A stretch of 64,000 bases of DNA from NCBI GenBank assembly GCA_015277795.1, contig CP063848.1:1426001-1490000 (forward strand), in the 5' to 3' direction. Shown piece after piece: positions 20,922-29,831 of the stretch. The stretch comes from Massilia sp. UMI-21 (GTDB lineage Bacteria; Pseudomonadota; Gammaproteobacteria; Burkholderiales; Burkholderiaceae_D). The translations under genes and the position numbers were made by a program. The notes beneath the pieces were generated by a model. The model was not told the origin of the DNA, did no database searches, and worked only from the letters and a program-made list of their open reading frames with translations. Every line of letters begins with the position of its first letter. The first letter of the stretch is position 1.

Positions 20922-21671
20922 TCAACCCTCCGTCCAGTACCACAGGATGCAGGCCTGCCGGGCCGGCGCCAGGTCCGGGTCCACGTTGCCGTGTCCCCAC
21001 AGGTGGTCGCGGTTCAGGTAGGAGCGCTCCCAGCGGATGTTCCCGCCGTTCCAGGTGGCCGCATCGCCCACGCACACCGTGATCGGGTGGTTGTCCACCC
21101 ACCAGTCGGACACGCCGTTGTGCCAGGCCTTGCACACCGTGTCGCCGTCGGTCAGGTTGTCGGCCACGTCCTCGCCGCATTCGTCGGTGGTGATGCCGTC
21201 GTACATGGTTTCCCAGGCGCCGCAGTAGATGTGCAGGCGCGCGAAGATGTTCCACAACCCGGTCACGCGCTCGCGGTTCACGGTTTCGCAGGAATACGCC
21301 ATGACCCATTCGCTGTTCCAGTCCTCGCCCAGCTGCCAGCGGTTCGAATAGGTGCGCCAGTCGGTGCGCGCGGTGTCGTACAGCATGCGGGCACGCCCGT
21401 CCGCTTCGTGGCCGCCATGGGTCTCGATCCAGAACAGGTCGACGGCGTCGACCCAGTTGCGGTCGTCGCCGCCCTGGTCGGTGTCGCGGATATCGGTTTC
21501 CCAGCAGTCGGTATTGGCCCAGTAGAATGCGCGGGTGTGGCCGGCACCGCGCAGCTTTGCGTCGAAACCGTTACTTCGATTAAATGTGTAGGTGAGGTCT
21601 CCAGCCGTGCTCACGCCTGCGGCGCGCGCATGACTGAAGTACCGGATCGCTTCGACTCCGAATCTTGCCAT
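20922..21671 (-). CDS. DUF6345-like protein with caspase-type His/Cys arrangement
   Basis: This 249-residue cytosolic protein resembles the DUF6345 family. It contains two hydrophobic beta-strand blocks ending in potential catalytic residues: VDLFWIETHGG (His85-Gly86) and SEWVMAYSCET (Cys128), 43 residues apart. This is the layout of clan CD cysteine peptidases (strand-HisGly, strand-Cys; legumain has EACESG). The C-terminal part is rich in Trp and Cys. AAAGGAG lies six bases before the ATG. The gene is first in a two-gene coupled operon with a 320-residue partner. Peptidase activity is an inference from motif geometry, not a demonstrated family property. Confidence 0.75.
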   Translation of the reverse strand: MARFGVEAIRYFSHARAAGVSTAGDLTYTFNRSNGFDAKLRGAGHTRAFYWANTDCWETDIRDTDQGGDDRNWVDAVDLFWIETHGGHEADGRARMLYDTARTDWRTYSNRWQLGEDWNSEWVMAYSCETVNRERVTGLWNIFARLHIYCGAWETMYDGITTDECGEDVADNLTDGDTVCKAWHNGVSDWWVDNHPITVCVGDAATWNGGNIRWERSYLNRDHLWGHGNVDPDLAPARQACILWYWTEG

Positions 21672-21979
21672 GGCAGACTCCTTTCCCGGTTGGCGCCACC
21701 CCGCCGGGTCATGGCGGACCCGGCGAGCGGTGGCAAGCCTTACAGTAGGGCGGGCCGGCCGGGGGCGCGCTGTGATGGATCAGAGATGAGCCCGCTCCGG
21801 ACTCCGCCACGACATGCCTGGCCGGCCCCTTTCCCGGTGGCTGGCGCCCGCGCTGCAGGACGGAAGCGGCGGGGGCGGCGGTAGCCGAGCGCCCCCTGCA
21901 CATGAAATTCTCTAGAATCAAGCGCACGCTGGCTCATCACTTCTTGCCTGCCGGCGAACATCTGGAAGGAGAGGCTGAC

Positions 21980-23032
21980 GTGGAAAGCAGCTCGGTCGCG
22001 CGTATCGCCCTGGTCAACGCGACGGTGTATGCGCTCGTCGTGGTGCTCCTGCTGTTCATTGCCGCCACCGCCGATGTCCTGCTGATGCTGTTCGGCGGCA
22101 TCCTGTTGGCGATCCTGTTCCACAAGATCGCGCACTGGATACACGCGGGCACCAGGATCAACGAAAGGCTGGCCCTGGCCGGTGCGATCCTGCTTCCCCT
22201 GCTGGCACTGGGGTTGGGCGCGTGGGCGATCGCCCCCGACATCGGCGACCAGATCGGCAAGCTGTCGGAGCGGCTGCCCCGGGCCGCCGAACGGCTGCGC
22301 GAACAGCTCATGCAATACGAGCTGGTGGCGCGGGTCTGGGAAAGCACGAACCAGCTGCGCGCGCTGGCGCCGGACGATTCCGACACCGCCCAGTACGTCG
22401 CCAATTTTTTCTCTTCCACGCTCGGCGTCTTCGGCAACCTGCTGTTCGCCCTGGTCGTCGGCCTGTTCCTCTCGCTCCAGCCGGCGCTGTACATCAAGGG
22501 CCTGTTGCTGCTGGTGCCGTCCGCGCGCCAGGAACGCGCGCGCCAGGTCCTGTGCGCAACCGGGACGATGCTCGGCAACTGGCTGCTGGCCAAACTCGCG
22601 TCGATGGCCCTGGTCGGCGTGTTGACGACCGCCGGCCTCATGCTGCTCGGCATCGACCTGGCGCTGATCCTCGGCCTGATCGCGGCCCTGCTGTCCTTCA
22701 TCCCGAACTTCGGCCCGATCCTCTCCGTCATTCCCGCCGCCCTGATCGCACTGGTCGAGGGGCCCGAACGGGCACTGTACGTGCTGGTGCTGTACGCGGC
22801 GGTCCAGGCGGTCGAGACCTACGGACTGACACCATTCCTGCAGCAAAAGCTGGCGGACATGCCGCCGGCGCTCCTGTTGACGATGCAGGTGCTGTTCGGG
22901 GTCGTCGCGGGCATTGCCGGCGTCGTCTTCGCCACGCCCCTGACCGTGGCGGCCATGGTGATGATCAGGATGTGGTACGTGGAAGACATCCTTCACAAAC
23001 GGCCTGCGGGTGCCGGAGAAGGTGCGCATTGA
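21980..23032 (+). CDS. AI-2E (PerM/YdiK) family transporter
   Basis: This membrane protein of about 350 residues has the PerM-family pattern: N-terminal helix pair, a soluble amphipathic section (residues about 75-150, with IGKLSERLPRAAERLREQL), then five or six further helices. The conserved blocks LLGIDLALILGLIAALLSFI-PNFGPI and a terminal GVVFATPLTVA are present. GTG at 21980 has AAGGAG eight bases upstream; the ATG at 21902 gives 26 extra residues but has no ribosome-binding site. Members export autoinducer-2, or exchange Na+/H+ or other solutes; which applies here cannot be told. A tiny membrane ORF and an MscS channel follow on the same strand. Confidence 0.85.
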   Translation: MESSSVARIALVNATVYALVVVLLLFIAATADVLLMLFGGILLAILFHKIAHWIHAGTRINERLALAGAILLPLLALGLGAWAIAPDIGDQIGKLSERLPRAAERLREQLMQYELVARVWESTNQLRALAPDDSDTAQYVANFFSSTLGVFGNLLFALVVGLFLSLQPALYIKGLLLLVPSARQERARQVLCATGTMLGNWLLAKLASMALVGVLTTAGLMLLGIDLALILGLIAALLSFIPNFGPILSVIPAALIALVEGPERALYVLVLYAAVQAVETYGLTPFLQQKLADMPPALLLTMQVLFGVVAGIAGVVFATPLTVAAMVMIRMWYVEDILHKRPAGAGEGAH

Positions 23033-23126
23033 CCGGGCGGCGCCAGGACCTGTCCCGGCAAGCATGCGCTGTGCGATCGCCGCCGATGCGACCATAAGGG
23101 ATCGGATATTGTTCAAGGAGAGCATC

Positions 23127-23213
23127 ATGATGAAATTCCTGCTGTGGGCGGTCATCATCATCTTCGTCATCGGCCTGCTCGTCGTCAGCGGCTTATTCAG
23201 CCTCATCTTCTGA
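23127..23213 (+). CDS. 28-residue single-pass membrane peptide
   Basis: The frame encodes MMKFLLWAVIIIFVIGLLVV then SGLFSLIF, a continuous hydrophobic helix. AAGGAG lies six bases before the ATG at 23127. The stop is followed three bases later by the GTG of the MscS-like gene, which has no ribosome-binding site of its own, suggesting that translation of the peptide drives translation of the channel. It could be a small channel-associated subunit or only a coupling leader. Confidence 0.6.
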   Translation: MMKFLLWAVIIIFVIGLLVVSGLFSLIF

Positions 23214-23216
23214 GCC

Positions 23217-24530
23217 GTGCAGCTGGAGCAAGGGCTGCCGTCCCGATTCCCGTGCTCGCGGCGCTCGTGGTTGACGCTGCTGGCCCTGCTTGCCGCCTGG
23301 CTGCTTTCGCTGTCGTCCGGGGTGCAGGCACAAAGCACCCGGGCGGCGGTGCTGCTGGACGGCCGCCTGTTGTTCGTGGTGGGAGATGCGGCCGGCCAGC
23401 CGGCGCGCGCCCGCGCCAGGCAGATCGAGGACAGGCTCGGCGCGCTGCTCGACGCACCGAGCCGGCAGCGCAGCATCCGTGTCGTCCCCGCGCCCGCACC
23501 GCCCGGCGCTTACCTGATCACCGTGGCCGACCGGCCGATCGTGACGGTCGGCACGGAAGACGCGCAGGACGCCGGCCTGCCGGCGCAGGACCTGGCCCGG
23601 CAATGGGGCGGCATCATCGAGCGCGCCCTGGCGCGCGGCGCCGAGCGCCGCACGTCCGCCGGCAGCCGTTTCGTCACCGCGGTGCAGGCGAGCATCGAAA
23701 CCGCCTTCGCACGCCTGCTGGAGTCGGCCATCGTGGTGATTCCGCGTGCGCTGGCCGCCGCCCTGGTCTTGTTCGGTTTCTGGCTGCTGGCCCGGCTGGT
23801 GCGCTGGATCATGCGCCTGGTGTTCCGTCAGTTCCTGTCCGACCTGACCGTCGAGAACCTGATCCGGCAGGTCGGCTACTACGCGGTCTGGGGGCTCGGG
23901 CTGATGGTCGCCGCCGGGGCCTTCGGCCTCGACCCGGAAGACGTCGCGACCGGCCTGGGCCTGACCAGCATCGCACTCGGCTTCGCCCTCAAGGACATCC
24001 TGTCGAACTTCGTGAGCGGGCTCCTGATTCTGATCCTGCGCCCGTTCCAGCTGGGCGACCAGATCATCATCGGCGAGACCGAAGGCAGCGTGGAACGGAT
24101 CGAGTTGCGCGCGACCCTGATCCGGACCTACGACGGCCGGGTGGTCTCGGTGCCGAATGCGGAGACCTTCACCTCGCGCGTCACCAATAACACCGCCAGT
24201 CCGGTGCGCCGGGCGTCGCTGCGCATCTACACGGACTACGACACCGATCTCCAGCGCTGCTGCGCCGTGCTGCTGGACGCCGCCGCCAAGGTGGACGAGG
24301 TCTTGTCCGAGCCCGCGCCGGCGGTGCGGGTGCTGCAGTTCGAGAAGGACGCGCTGGTGCTGGAGCTGCGCTTCTGGACCGACTCGCGCCGTTCGGACTT
24401 CGTGGCGACGGCCTCGCGCACCAGGCTCGCGGTCATCGAGGCCCTGCGCGCCGCCGGCATCGCCTTGCCGTCGCCGACGCTGAGCGTGGAACTCGTGCCT
24501 GCCGCCTCCGGCACCGGGCCCGGCGAATAG
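23217..24530 (+). CDS. MscS-family mechanosensitive ion channel
   Basis: This 437-residue protein has a signal peptide (to about residue 39, GVQAQ), a periplasmic domain (40-170), then membrane helices. The pore-lining TM3 and beta domain of MscS are clear: ATGLGLTSIALGFALKDILS and NFVSGLLILILRPFQLGD, then RATLIRTYDGRVVSVPNA. A cytoplasmic alpha/beta domain follows. These channels open under membrane tension to release solutes in osmotic downshock. The GTG at 23217 sits three bases after the 28-residue peptide stop and lacks a ribosome-binding site. The large periplasmic domain is longer than in E. coli MscS. Confidence 0.9.
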   Translation: MQLEQGLPSRFPCSRRSWLTLLALLAAWLLSLSSGVQAQSTRAAVLLDGRLLFVVGDAAGQPARARARQIEDRLGALLDAPSRQRSIRVVPAPAPPGAYLITVADRPIVTVGTEDAQDAGLPAQDLARQWGGIIERALARGAERRTSAGSRFVTAVQASIETAFARLLESAIVVIPRALAAALVLFGFWLLARLVRWIMRLVFRQFLSDLTVENLIRQVGYYAVWGLGLMVAAGAFGLDPEDVATGLGLTSIALGFALKDILSNFVSGLLILILRPFQLGDQIIIGETEGSVERIELRATLIRTYDGRVVSVPNAETFTSRVTNNTASPVRRASLRIYTDYDTDLQRCCAVLLDAAAKVDEVLSEPAPAVRVLQFEKDALVLELRFWTDSRRSDFVATASRTRLAVIEALRAAGIALPSPTLSVELVPAASGTGPGE

Positions 24531-24842
24531 GCGATCACGACACCCTTGCCGCCGCACGGGTTGCCCCTCAATCATAGTTGCCGTTACAATATTTCCCACT
24601 GACTGCTTATCAGCGTCGCAAGACGCCGGGCAGTGTCACTGTCAATATCTCGTCGCATCGCCACCGCGGACCGCGCTTGCCGTGGCGTTCTTTCATCGAG
24701 GCCGCTCGGATCACAGGCCGGTTCGGGCCGCTTTGGGCCCCCAACGGACCACCTACAGGCAAGCAGGGCGCACCCTGCGGCGCGAGCGGCGCATTCCAAG
24801 GAGATCGACCTTGTATCCATCCATTCTTGCGCGGGCTGCCTG
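24531..24842 (+). other. Spacer with a possible leader peptide before the symporter gene
   Basis: This 312-base stretch holds no standard gene. AAGGAG at about 24798-24803 precedes a TTG at 24811 that opens a ten-codon frame (TTG, then YPSILARAA) whose TGA overlaps the symporter ATG as TGATG. The symporter has no other ribosome-binding site, so a coupled leader is plausible. No convincing promoter pair was found. Confidence 0.4.
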
Positions 24843-26699
24843 ATGGGAGAAACGCTGGCGCTGCACACCATCGACTGGGCCGTCATCGGCCTGTACCTCG
24901 CGCTGGCCCTGGGGGTCGGCCTGTGGACCAGCAAGCTGGCCGGCAGCGGGGTACGCAGTTATTTCCTGGCCGACCGTTCGCTGCCGTGGTGGTGGGCCGG
25001 CGCCTCGATCGCCGCCACCACCTTCGCCGCCGATACGCCGCTGGCGGTGGCCGGCATCATCGCCACCAAGGGCATCAGCGGCAACTGGATCTGGCTGGCC
25101 TGGATGGGCGTGCACGCCGCCGTGGTCGTGCTGTTCGCCGACAGCTGGAGCCGCAGCGGCGTCATGACCGACGCCGAATTGATCGCCAAGCGCTATTCCG
25201 GCCGGCCGGCCTCGGTGCTGCGCACGGCACGCGCCGGCCTGTACGGCATCGTCTACAACGCCATCATCCTCGGCTGGGTGCTGCGCGCGATGGTCAAGAT
25301 CGCTTCGCCCTTCTTCCACTGGGATACCTGGTTCCCCGGCCTGATGCAGGGCTTCGCGCTGTACTGGCCGGCCAACTCCCCGATGGGCACCGCCTCCGAC
25401 GGCCTCACCATCGTCCTGCTGCTGGGCCTGGTGGTGGTCTATTCGGGCCTGAGCGGCATCCGCGGCGTGATCGTCACCGACCTGGTGCAGCTCGGCCTGG
25501 CCCTGGTGGGCAGCTTCTGGTTCGCCTGGCTGGCCTGGTCCGCCGTGGGCGGGCGCGCCGGCCTGACCGAAGGCTTGAGCCGCCTGTACGGCGCCGAGCA
25601 CAGCTATCTCGACCTGTTCCCCGACATGCCGGGGGCAGGGGCCGTGGCCTTTGCCCTGTTCGGCCTGTACATGCTGGTGCAATCGTATGCCAACGTGCCG
25701 GCCGACGGCGGCGGCTACCTGATGCAGCGCCTGAACACGACGCGCTCGCCGCTCGATGCGCGCAAGGCCTCGCTGCTGTTCCTGGTGCTGCAGTATGTCA
25801 TCCGCGTGTGGCCATGGCTGGTGGTCGGGCTGGCGGCCCTGGTCCTGATCCCGATCGGCGCCGAAGGCACGGCCCTGGGCGGGGCGGCCGCCCGCGTGGC
25901 GGGCGACCGCGAGCAGGCCTATCCGGTGCTGATGGGCGTGCTGCTGCACCCGGGCCTGCTCGGCCTGATGGTGGCCAGCCTGCTGGCGGCCTTCATGAGC
26001 ACCATCGACACGCACATGAACTGGGGCGCCTCCTACATCGTCAACGACGTCTACCTGCGCCTGGCGCCGAAGGCCTCGGTGCGCCGCCAGATCGGCGTGG
26101 CGCGCCTGGCGGTGCTCGCCTTCGCGGTGGGCGCGGTGCTGGTCAGCTTCCAGATCGACACCATCGAGCAGGCCTGGAAGTGGGTCGCCGCGCTCGGCGC
26201 CGCGCTCGGCGCCCCGACCGCCTTGCGCTGGGTCTGGTGGCGGGTGAACGCGGCCGGCGAACTGGCCGCGATGGCAGCCGGCCTGGCCACGGCGCTCGCG
26301 CTGAATTGGGTGTCCCTGCCTTATGAAACGGAACTGCTGGTCATCGCCGGCGCCAGCCTGCTCGGCCTGGCCGCCGGCATGCTGTGGGGCCCGCCGACCG
26401 CCCCGGAGACGATCCGTGGCTTCGTCGCCGACATCGCTCCGGTCGGCTTCTGGCCCGGCACCAGCCAGCGCCGCGGCGCGCGCACGATCGCCGTCACGGC
26501 CCTGCGCTGGGCCGGCGTGGTGGGCGGCACGGTAGCCTTGCTGGTCGCGGTGCACCGGATGCTGCTGCTGGGGGAGCTTGGGATCGGCCTGGCGTGGCTG
26601 CTTGGTGGCGCGCTGGCGCTGGGGTTGGGGGCGCGTGCGCCGGAGACGGCGCGCGCGCGCGAGCGAACGCGGGAATCCGCGCCGGCCGAGTATGGATGA
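24843..26699 (+). CDS. Sodium:solute symporter family (SSF/SLC5) transporter
   Basis: This membrane protein of about 618 residues has roughly thirteen helices. It shows the SSF start (DWAVIGLYLALALGVGLWTS), RSYFLADRSLPWWWAGASIA, and the sodium-site neighbourhood in LLAAFMSTIDTHMNWGASYI, as in SSF proteins with the AxxSTxDT element. The substrate is unknown; sugars, proline, pantothenate and acetate are all carried by this family. The frame is open 210 bases further upstream, but the family start matches ATG 24843. That ATG overlaps the stop of a ten-codon TTG-initiated frame with a good ribosome-binding site. No related catabolic gene flanks it. Confidence 0.88.
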   Translation: MGETLALHTIDWAVIGLYLALALGVGLWTSKLAGSGVRSYFLADRSLPWWWAGASIAATTFAADTPLAVAGIIATKGISGNWIWLAWMGVHAAVVVLFADSWSRSGVMTDAELIAKRYSGRPASVLRTARAGLYGIVYNAIILGWVLRAMVKIASPFFHWDTWFPGLMQGFALYWPANSPMGTASDGLTIVLLLGLVVVYSGLSGIRGVIVTDLVQLGLALVGSFWFAWLAWSAVGGRAGLTEGLSRLYGAEHSYLDLFPDMPGAGAVAFALFGLYMLVQSYANVPADGGGYLMQRLNTTRSPLDARKASLLFLVLQYVIRVWPWLVVGLAALVLIPIGAEGTALGGAAARVAGDREQAYPVLMGVLLHPGLLGLMVASLLAAFMSTIDTHMNWGASYIVNDVYLRLAPKASVRRQIGVARLAVLAFAVGAVLVSFQIDTIEQAWKWVAALGAALGAPTALRWVWWRVNAAGELAAMAAGLATALALNWVSLPYETELLVIAGASLLGLAAGMLWGPPTAPETIRGFVADIAPVGFWPGTSQRRGARTIAVTALRWAGVVGGTVALLVAVHRMLLLGELGIGLAWLLGGALALGLGARAPETARARERTRESAPAEYG

Positions 26700-26905
26700 G
26701 CTTCATGTCCGACACGAAGCGATCGGCCCGGGACCGACGTGCTGCGGGTTCCTGCTGCCGGCCCTCCTTGCGATGGATGCGCGGCCGGGAGCGCCGTGAA
26801 TGAAGGCCCGGGTCGGGCGCTGCCTGCGAAACAGCGTCAAGGCGCGCCATTGCGCGTGTATGATGCTGGCTTGCCTTTGTTGAGCGGCCCCGGGGAGAAT
26901 GATTA

Positions 26906-28315
26906 ATGAGCAACACGATTCGCAGGTCGGGCATCGATGCCGTCGGAGATATTCCATGGGGCGCTCACTTTTGCCAGTTTTACCAGAGCGAGCAGGATCT
27001 CATCGAAACGCTCGTTCCCTTCTTCACGGCAGGTCTGGCGGCGAACGAAGCATGCTTATGGGTGACATCAGGCGTACTCGACGTGCAGAAGGCGAAGACC
27101 CTGCTCGCGCAATCCGTTCCCGATCTGGATGACTACCTCGCAAGCGGGCAAATCGAGATCGTTTCGATTTCCGACTGGTATCAAGGAGCTGCGGGCTTCG
27201 ACGCCGACACAGTGCTGGCCAGTTGGCTCGAGCGCGAAGCACGTTCGCGCGAAAAAGGTTTTGTCGGCCTGCGCTTGACCGGTGACACTAGCTGGGTGGA
27301 ACGCTCGGGATGGGCGGAATTCATGGCGTACGAGAGCCAGGTCAACGAAGCGTTCAGTGAGCGCAAGCTGATAGCGCTCTGTACGTATGCGCTGGATAAC
27401 TGCAACTCGTCCGATGTGCTCGATGTGTGTCGGCATCATCAGTTCGCTCTCACACGACGTGAAGGGGACTGGGAATTGCTGGAGAGCTCTGCGCTCAAGG
27501 TCGCCAAGGACCGTTTGCTGCGGATGAATACCGAGCTCGAGGAGCGCGTCCTGGCGAGAACCGCTGCACTGAACGCTGCACTCAACGCGCGCGACGAGTT
27601 CCTTGCCATGCTGGGCCATGAATTGCGCAATCCCTTGGCCCCGATCCAGACCGCGGCAGAACTGATCAATACTTTTGCGCCTGACGGCTCTGTCATCGCC
27701 AAGAGCGCGATCGTCCTCAAGCGTCAGGCGAATCACTTGACCCGCCTGGTCGACGATCTCCTGGACACCGCACGCGTAACCCGAGGACATATCCAGTTAG
27801 AAAAAAAGGCAGCCCCCCTGGCAGACGTGATCGAAACGGCCGTGGAGCAGGCGCGATCCCTGATCGACCAGCGTGGGCACGCCTTGTCGATGACGGTACC
27901 GAATCGTTCGGTGCATGTTCACGCGGACATCACACGGCTCACCCAGGTGTTCAGCAATCTTCTCAACAACGCGGCCAAATATACGCCGAGCGGCGGCGAA
28001 ATCGCCATCGCCGCGCAGGTCGATGATGGCATCGCGACAATTACCGTGCAGGACAACGGCAGCGGAATTCCCGAATCGATGCTGGATTCCGTTTTCGAAC
28101 TGTTCACGCAGCTTCCGCGTTCTCTGGCGCGCTCGGACGGAGGGCTCGGCATCGGCCTGACATTGGCCCGCCGTATTGTCGAGATGCATGGAGGAACGAT
28201 CGAAGCCTTCAGCGAAGGGCTTAACCGGGGAAGCGTCTTCACGATCCGGCTCGCGGTATGCGGTGAACCGGGAAAAGCCGAAGCGCTGGGACAGGCCGCG
28301 GGTCTCGACGAGTAG
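26906..28315 (+). CDS. MEDS-domain sensor histidine kinase
   Basis: This 469-residue protein lacks membrane helices. Residues about 15-180 match the MEDS (methanogen/methylotroph DcmR sensory) domain: WGAHFCQFYQSEQDLIETL at the start, then CLWVTSG and FMAYESQVNEAF. A short coiled coil (200-225) leads to a HisKA domain with His238 in GHELRNPL and a HATPase_c domain (NLLNNAAKYTP, VQDNGSGIP, GLGIGLTLAR). It is a cytosolic sensor kinase; the ligand is unknown. No response regulator gene lies nearby. GC content and third-position bias are lower than in neighbours, a hint of more recent acquisition. GGGGAGAA precedes the ATG by six bases. Confidence 0.88.
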   Translation: MSNTIRRSGIDAVGDIPWGAHFCQFYQSEQDLIETLVPFFTAGLAANEACLWVTSGVLDVQKAKTLLAQSVPDLDDYLASGQIEIVSISDWYQGAAGFDADTVLASWLEREARSREKGFVGLRLTGDTSWVERSGWAEFMAYESQVNEAFSERKLIALCTYALDNCNSSDVLDVCRHHQFALTRREGDWELLESSALKVAKDRLLRMNTELEERVLARTAALNAALNARDEFLAMLGHELRNPLAPIQTAAELINTFAPDGSVIAKSAIVLKRQANHLTRLVDDLLDTARVTRGHIQLEKKAAPLADVIETAVEQARSLIDQRGHALSMTVPNRSVHVHADITRLTQVFSNLLNNAAKYTPSGGEIAIAAQVDDGIATITVQDNGSGIPESMLDSVFELFTQLPRSLARSDGGLGIGLTLARRIVEMHGGTIEAFSEGLNRGSVFTIRLAVCGEPGKAEALGQAAGLDE

Positions 28316-28400
28316 CACTACCGGCGATGGCCTGCAGTCCGCGCTCGAGCCGGCTCGGGGGCGGGGAAGCGACTCGAATCATGGAACCGCCATGCGGAAA

Positions 28401-28432
28401 ACAAAACAGCGAGCCGAAGCTCGCTGTTTTGT
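28401..28432 (-). terminator. Strong hairpin terminator after tRNA-Pro (bidirectional)
   Basis: ACAAAACAGCGAGC pairs perfectly with GCTCGCTGTTTTGT over 14 bases around a cGAA loop. On the - strand it is followed by TTTCC and lies 12 bases after the tRNA 3' end. On the + strand it lies downstream of the histidine kinase gene, so it may serve both. Confidence 0.85.
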
Positions 28433-28444
28433 AAGAATATTCTG

Positions 28445-28521
28445 TGGTCGGGGTGAGAGGATTCGAACCTCCGGCCTCTACGTCCCGAACGTAGCGCTCT
28501 ACCGGGCTAAGCTACACCCCG
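28445..28521 (-). tRNA. tRNA-Pro (anticodon CGG)
   Basis: This 77-base - strand tRNA includes an encoded CCA. The acceptor CGGGGTG pairs with CACCCCG, with discriminator A. The anticodon loop TTCGGGA lies in the stem CTACG/CGTAG and gives anticodon CGG, reading CCG. The T-arm contains GGTTCGAATCC. A strong terminator follows. Confidence 0.96.
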
Positions 28522-28573
28522 ACTGTTTGAGACTTCGTGGTCGAAATCTCGGGAAGGCATTACTATATTCGGC

Positions 28574-29560
28574 TCAATGGTTCCTGTCAACAGCGAAACT
28601 GCAGAGCTGCAGCAGGCTCGATTTGTAGACATTGTCCGGCAGGCCGGCGATGGCTTCGGCCGCACGCTCGGCGGCCTGTTCCGCCTGGCGGCGGGTGTAG
28701 TCCAGCGCACCGCTCGAGGTCACCGCCGCCAGTACCGCTTCGAACTGTTCCTCGTCGCCGTGCTCGATGCAGTTGCGCACCAGCTGGCGTTGCTCTTGCG
28801 TGCCGTTTTCCATCAGCCAGATCAGCGGCAGGGTCGGTTTGCCTTCACGCAGGTCGTCGCCCAGGTTCTTGCCGATCTCGGCGGCGTCGCCGGCGTAGTC
28901 CAGCACGTCGTCGATCAGCTGGAAGGCGGTGCCCAGCGAGCGGCCGTATTCGCCGGCGGCGGCGATGGCGTCGTCATCGCCGCCGCCGACCAGGGCGCCC
29001 AGCTCGGCGGCCGCCTCGAACAGCTTGGCGGTCTTGGAGCGGATCACCTTCAGGTAGCTCTCGTGGGTGACGTCCGGGTCGTGCATGTTCAGCAGCTGCA
29101 GCACTTCGCCCTCGGCGATCACGTTGGTGGCGTCGGACAGGATGCGCATCACGCGCATGTCATTCAGGCCGACCATCATCTGGAACGAACGCGAATACAG
29201 GAAGTCGCCGACCAGCACCGAGGCGGCGTTGCCGAACAGGGCGTTGGCCGTCTGGCGGCCGCGGCGCATCGAGGATTCGTCGACCACGTCGTCGTGCAGC
29301 AGGGTGGCGGTATGGATGAATTCGACCACTGCCGCCAGTTCGTGGTGCGCGCTGCCTTTGTAGCCATAGGCGTTGGCCAGCAGCAGTACCAGCACCGGGC
29401 GGATGCGTTTGCCGCCTGCGCTGATGATGTACTCGGCGATCTGGTTTACCAGGCTCACTTCGGAGTGCAGTCGCTGTCGGATCACCGCGTTCACGGCCTC
29501 CATGTCGGTGGCGATCGATTGGGCGATGGTGTTCTGTGCGTGTTGGGTAGCGGCTGACAA
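28574..29560 (-). CDS. ispB: All-trans polyprenyl (octaprenyl-type) diphosphate synthase
   Basis: This prenyltransferase of about 328 residues makes the ubiquinone side chain from FPP and IPP. Both aspartate-rich motifs are present: LLHDDVVDESS and FQLIDDVLDYAGD, plus GGKRIRPVLVLL. The reading frame is open to 29761 without good starts. TTG at 29560 has AGG six bases upstream and gives a family-like N-terminus; the first internal ATG at 29503 would remove a segment that E. coli IspB has. Gene order with divergent rplU-rpmA-obgE is the classic proteobacterial arrangement. Chain length (C40 here presumed from the lineage) is not readable. Confidence 0.93.
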   Translation of the reverse strand: MSAATQHAQNTIAQSIATDMEAVNAVIRQRLHSEVSLVNQIAEYIISAGGKRIRPVLVLLLANAYGYKGSAHHELAAVVEFIHTATLLHDDVVDESSMRRGRQTANALFGNAASVLVGDFLYSRSFQMMVGLNDMRVMRILSDATNVIAEGEVLQLLNMHDPDVTHESYLKVIRSKTAKLFEAAAELGALVGGGDDDAIAAAGEYGRSLGTAFQLIDDVLDYAGDAAEIGKNLGDDLREGKPTLPLIWLMENGTQEQRQLVRNCIEHGDEEQFEAVLAAVTSSGALDYTRRQAEQAAERAAEAIAGLPDNVYKSSLLQLCSFAVDRNH

Positions 29561-29746
29561 GGCGAACCTGCGATAAACAGTGAGTATTACTAAATGGCGT
29601 GGATTTTGTGCGGGGATTATACGACATGCAAGGGAAGGGTGTCCCACTGATGACTCAGCACCCGTCGGCCTGGTCGGGCCGCATCCGCCGCAAGCCTTGC
29701 CATTGCGCCAACTTGCAACACGGGCCGCAAGAATCGTCAAGGCCTT

Positions 29747-29775
29747 TTGACCGCTTGCCACGAATTATGTATAAT
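29747..29775 (+). promoter_or_regulatory. Sigma-70 promoter of rplU-rpmA
   Basis: TTGACC at 29747-29752 and a perfect TATAAT at 29770-29775 are separated by 17 bases, about 78 bases before the rplU start. This is the best sigma-70 promoter seen in the window. Confidence 0.85.
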
Positions 29776-29783
29776 CCCCTGTT

Positions 29784-29831
29784 CCCCGGCATCCGAACAG
29801 TCCAGCGTCTCGACGCCGGTGGGATTCTTTT
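29784..29831 (+). promoter_or_regulatory. Possible structured leader/attenuator of rplU
   Basis: Within the rplU 5' UTR, CCCCGGC (29784-29790) can pair with GCCGGTGGG (29815-29823) with one bulge, followed by the T-rich ATTCTTTT. This resembles an autoregulatory ribosomal-protein leader or attenuator. No structure prediction was run. Confidence 0.35.
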
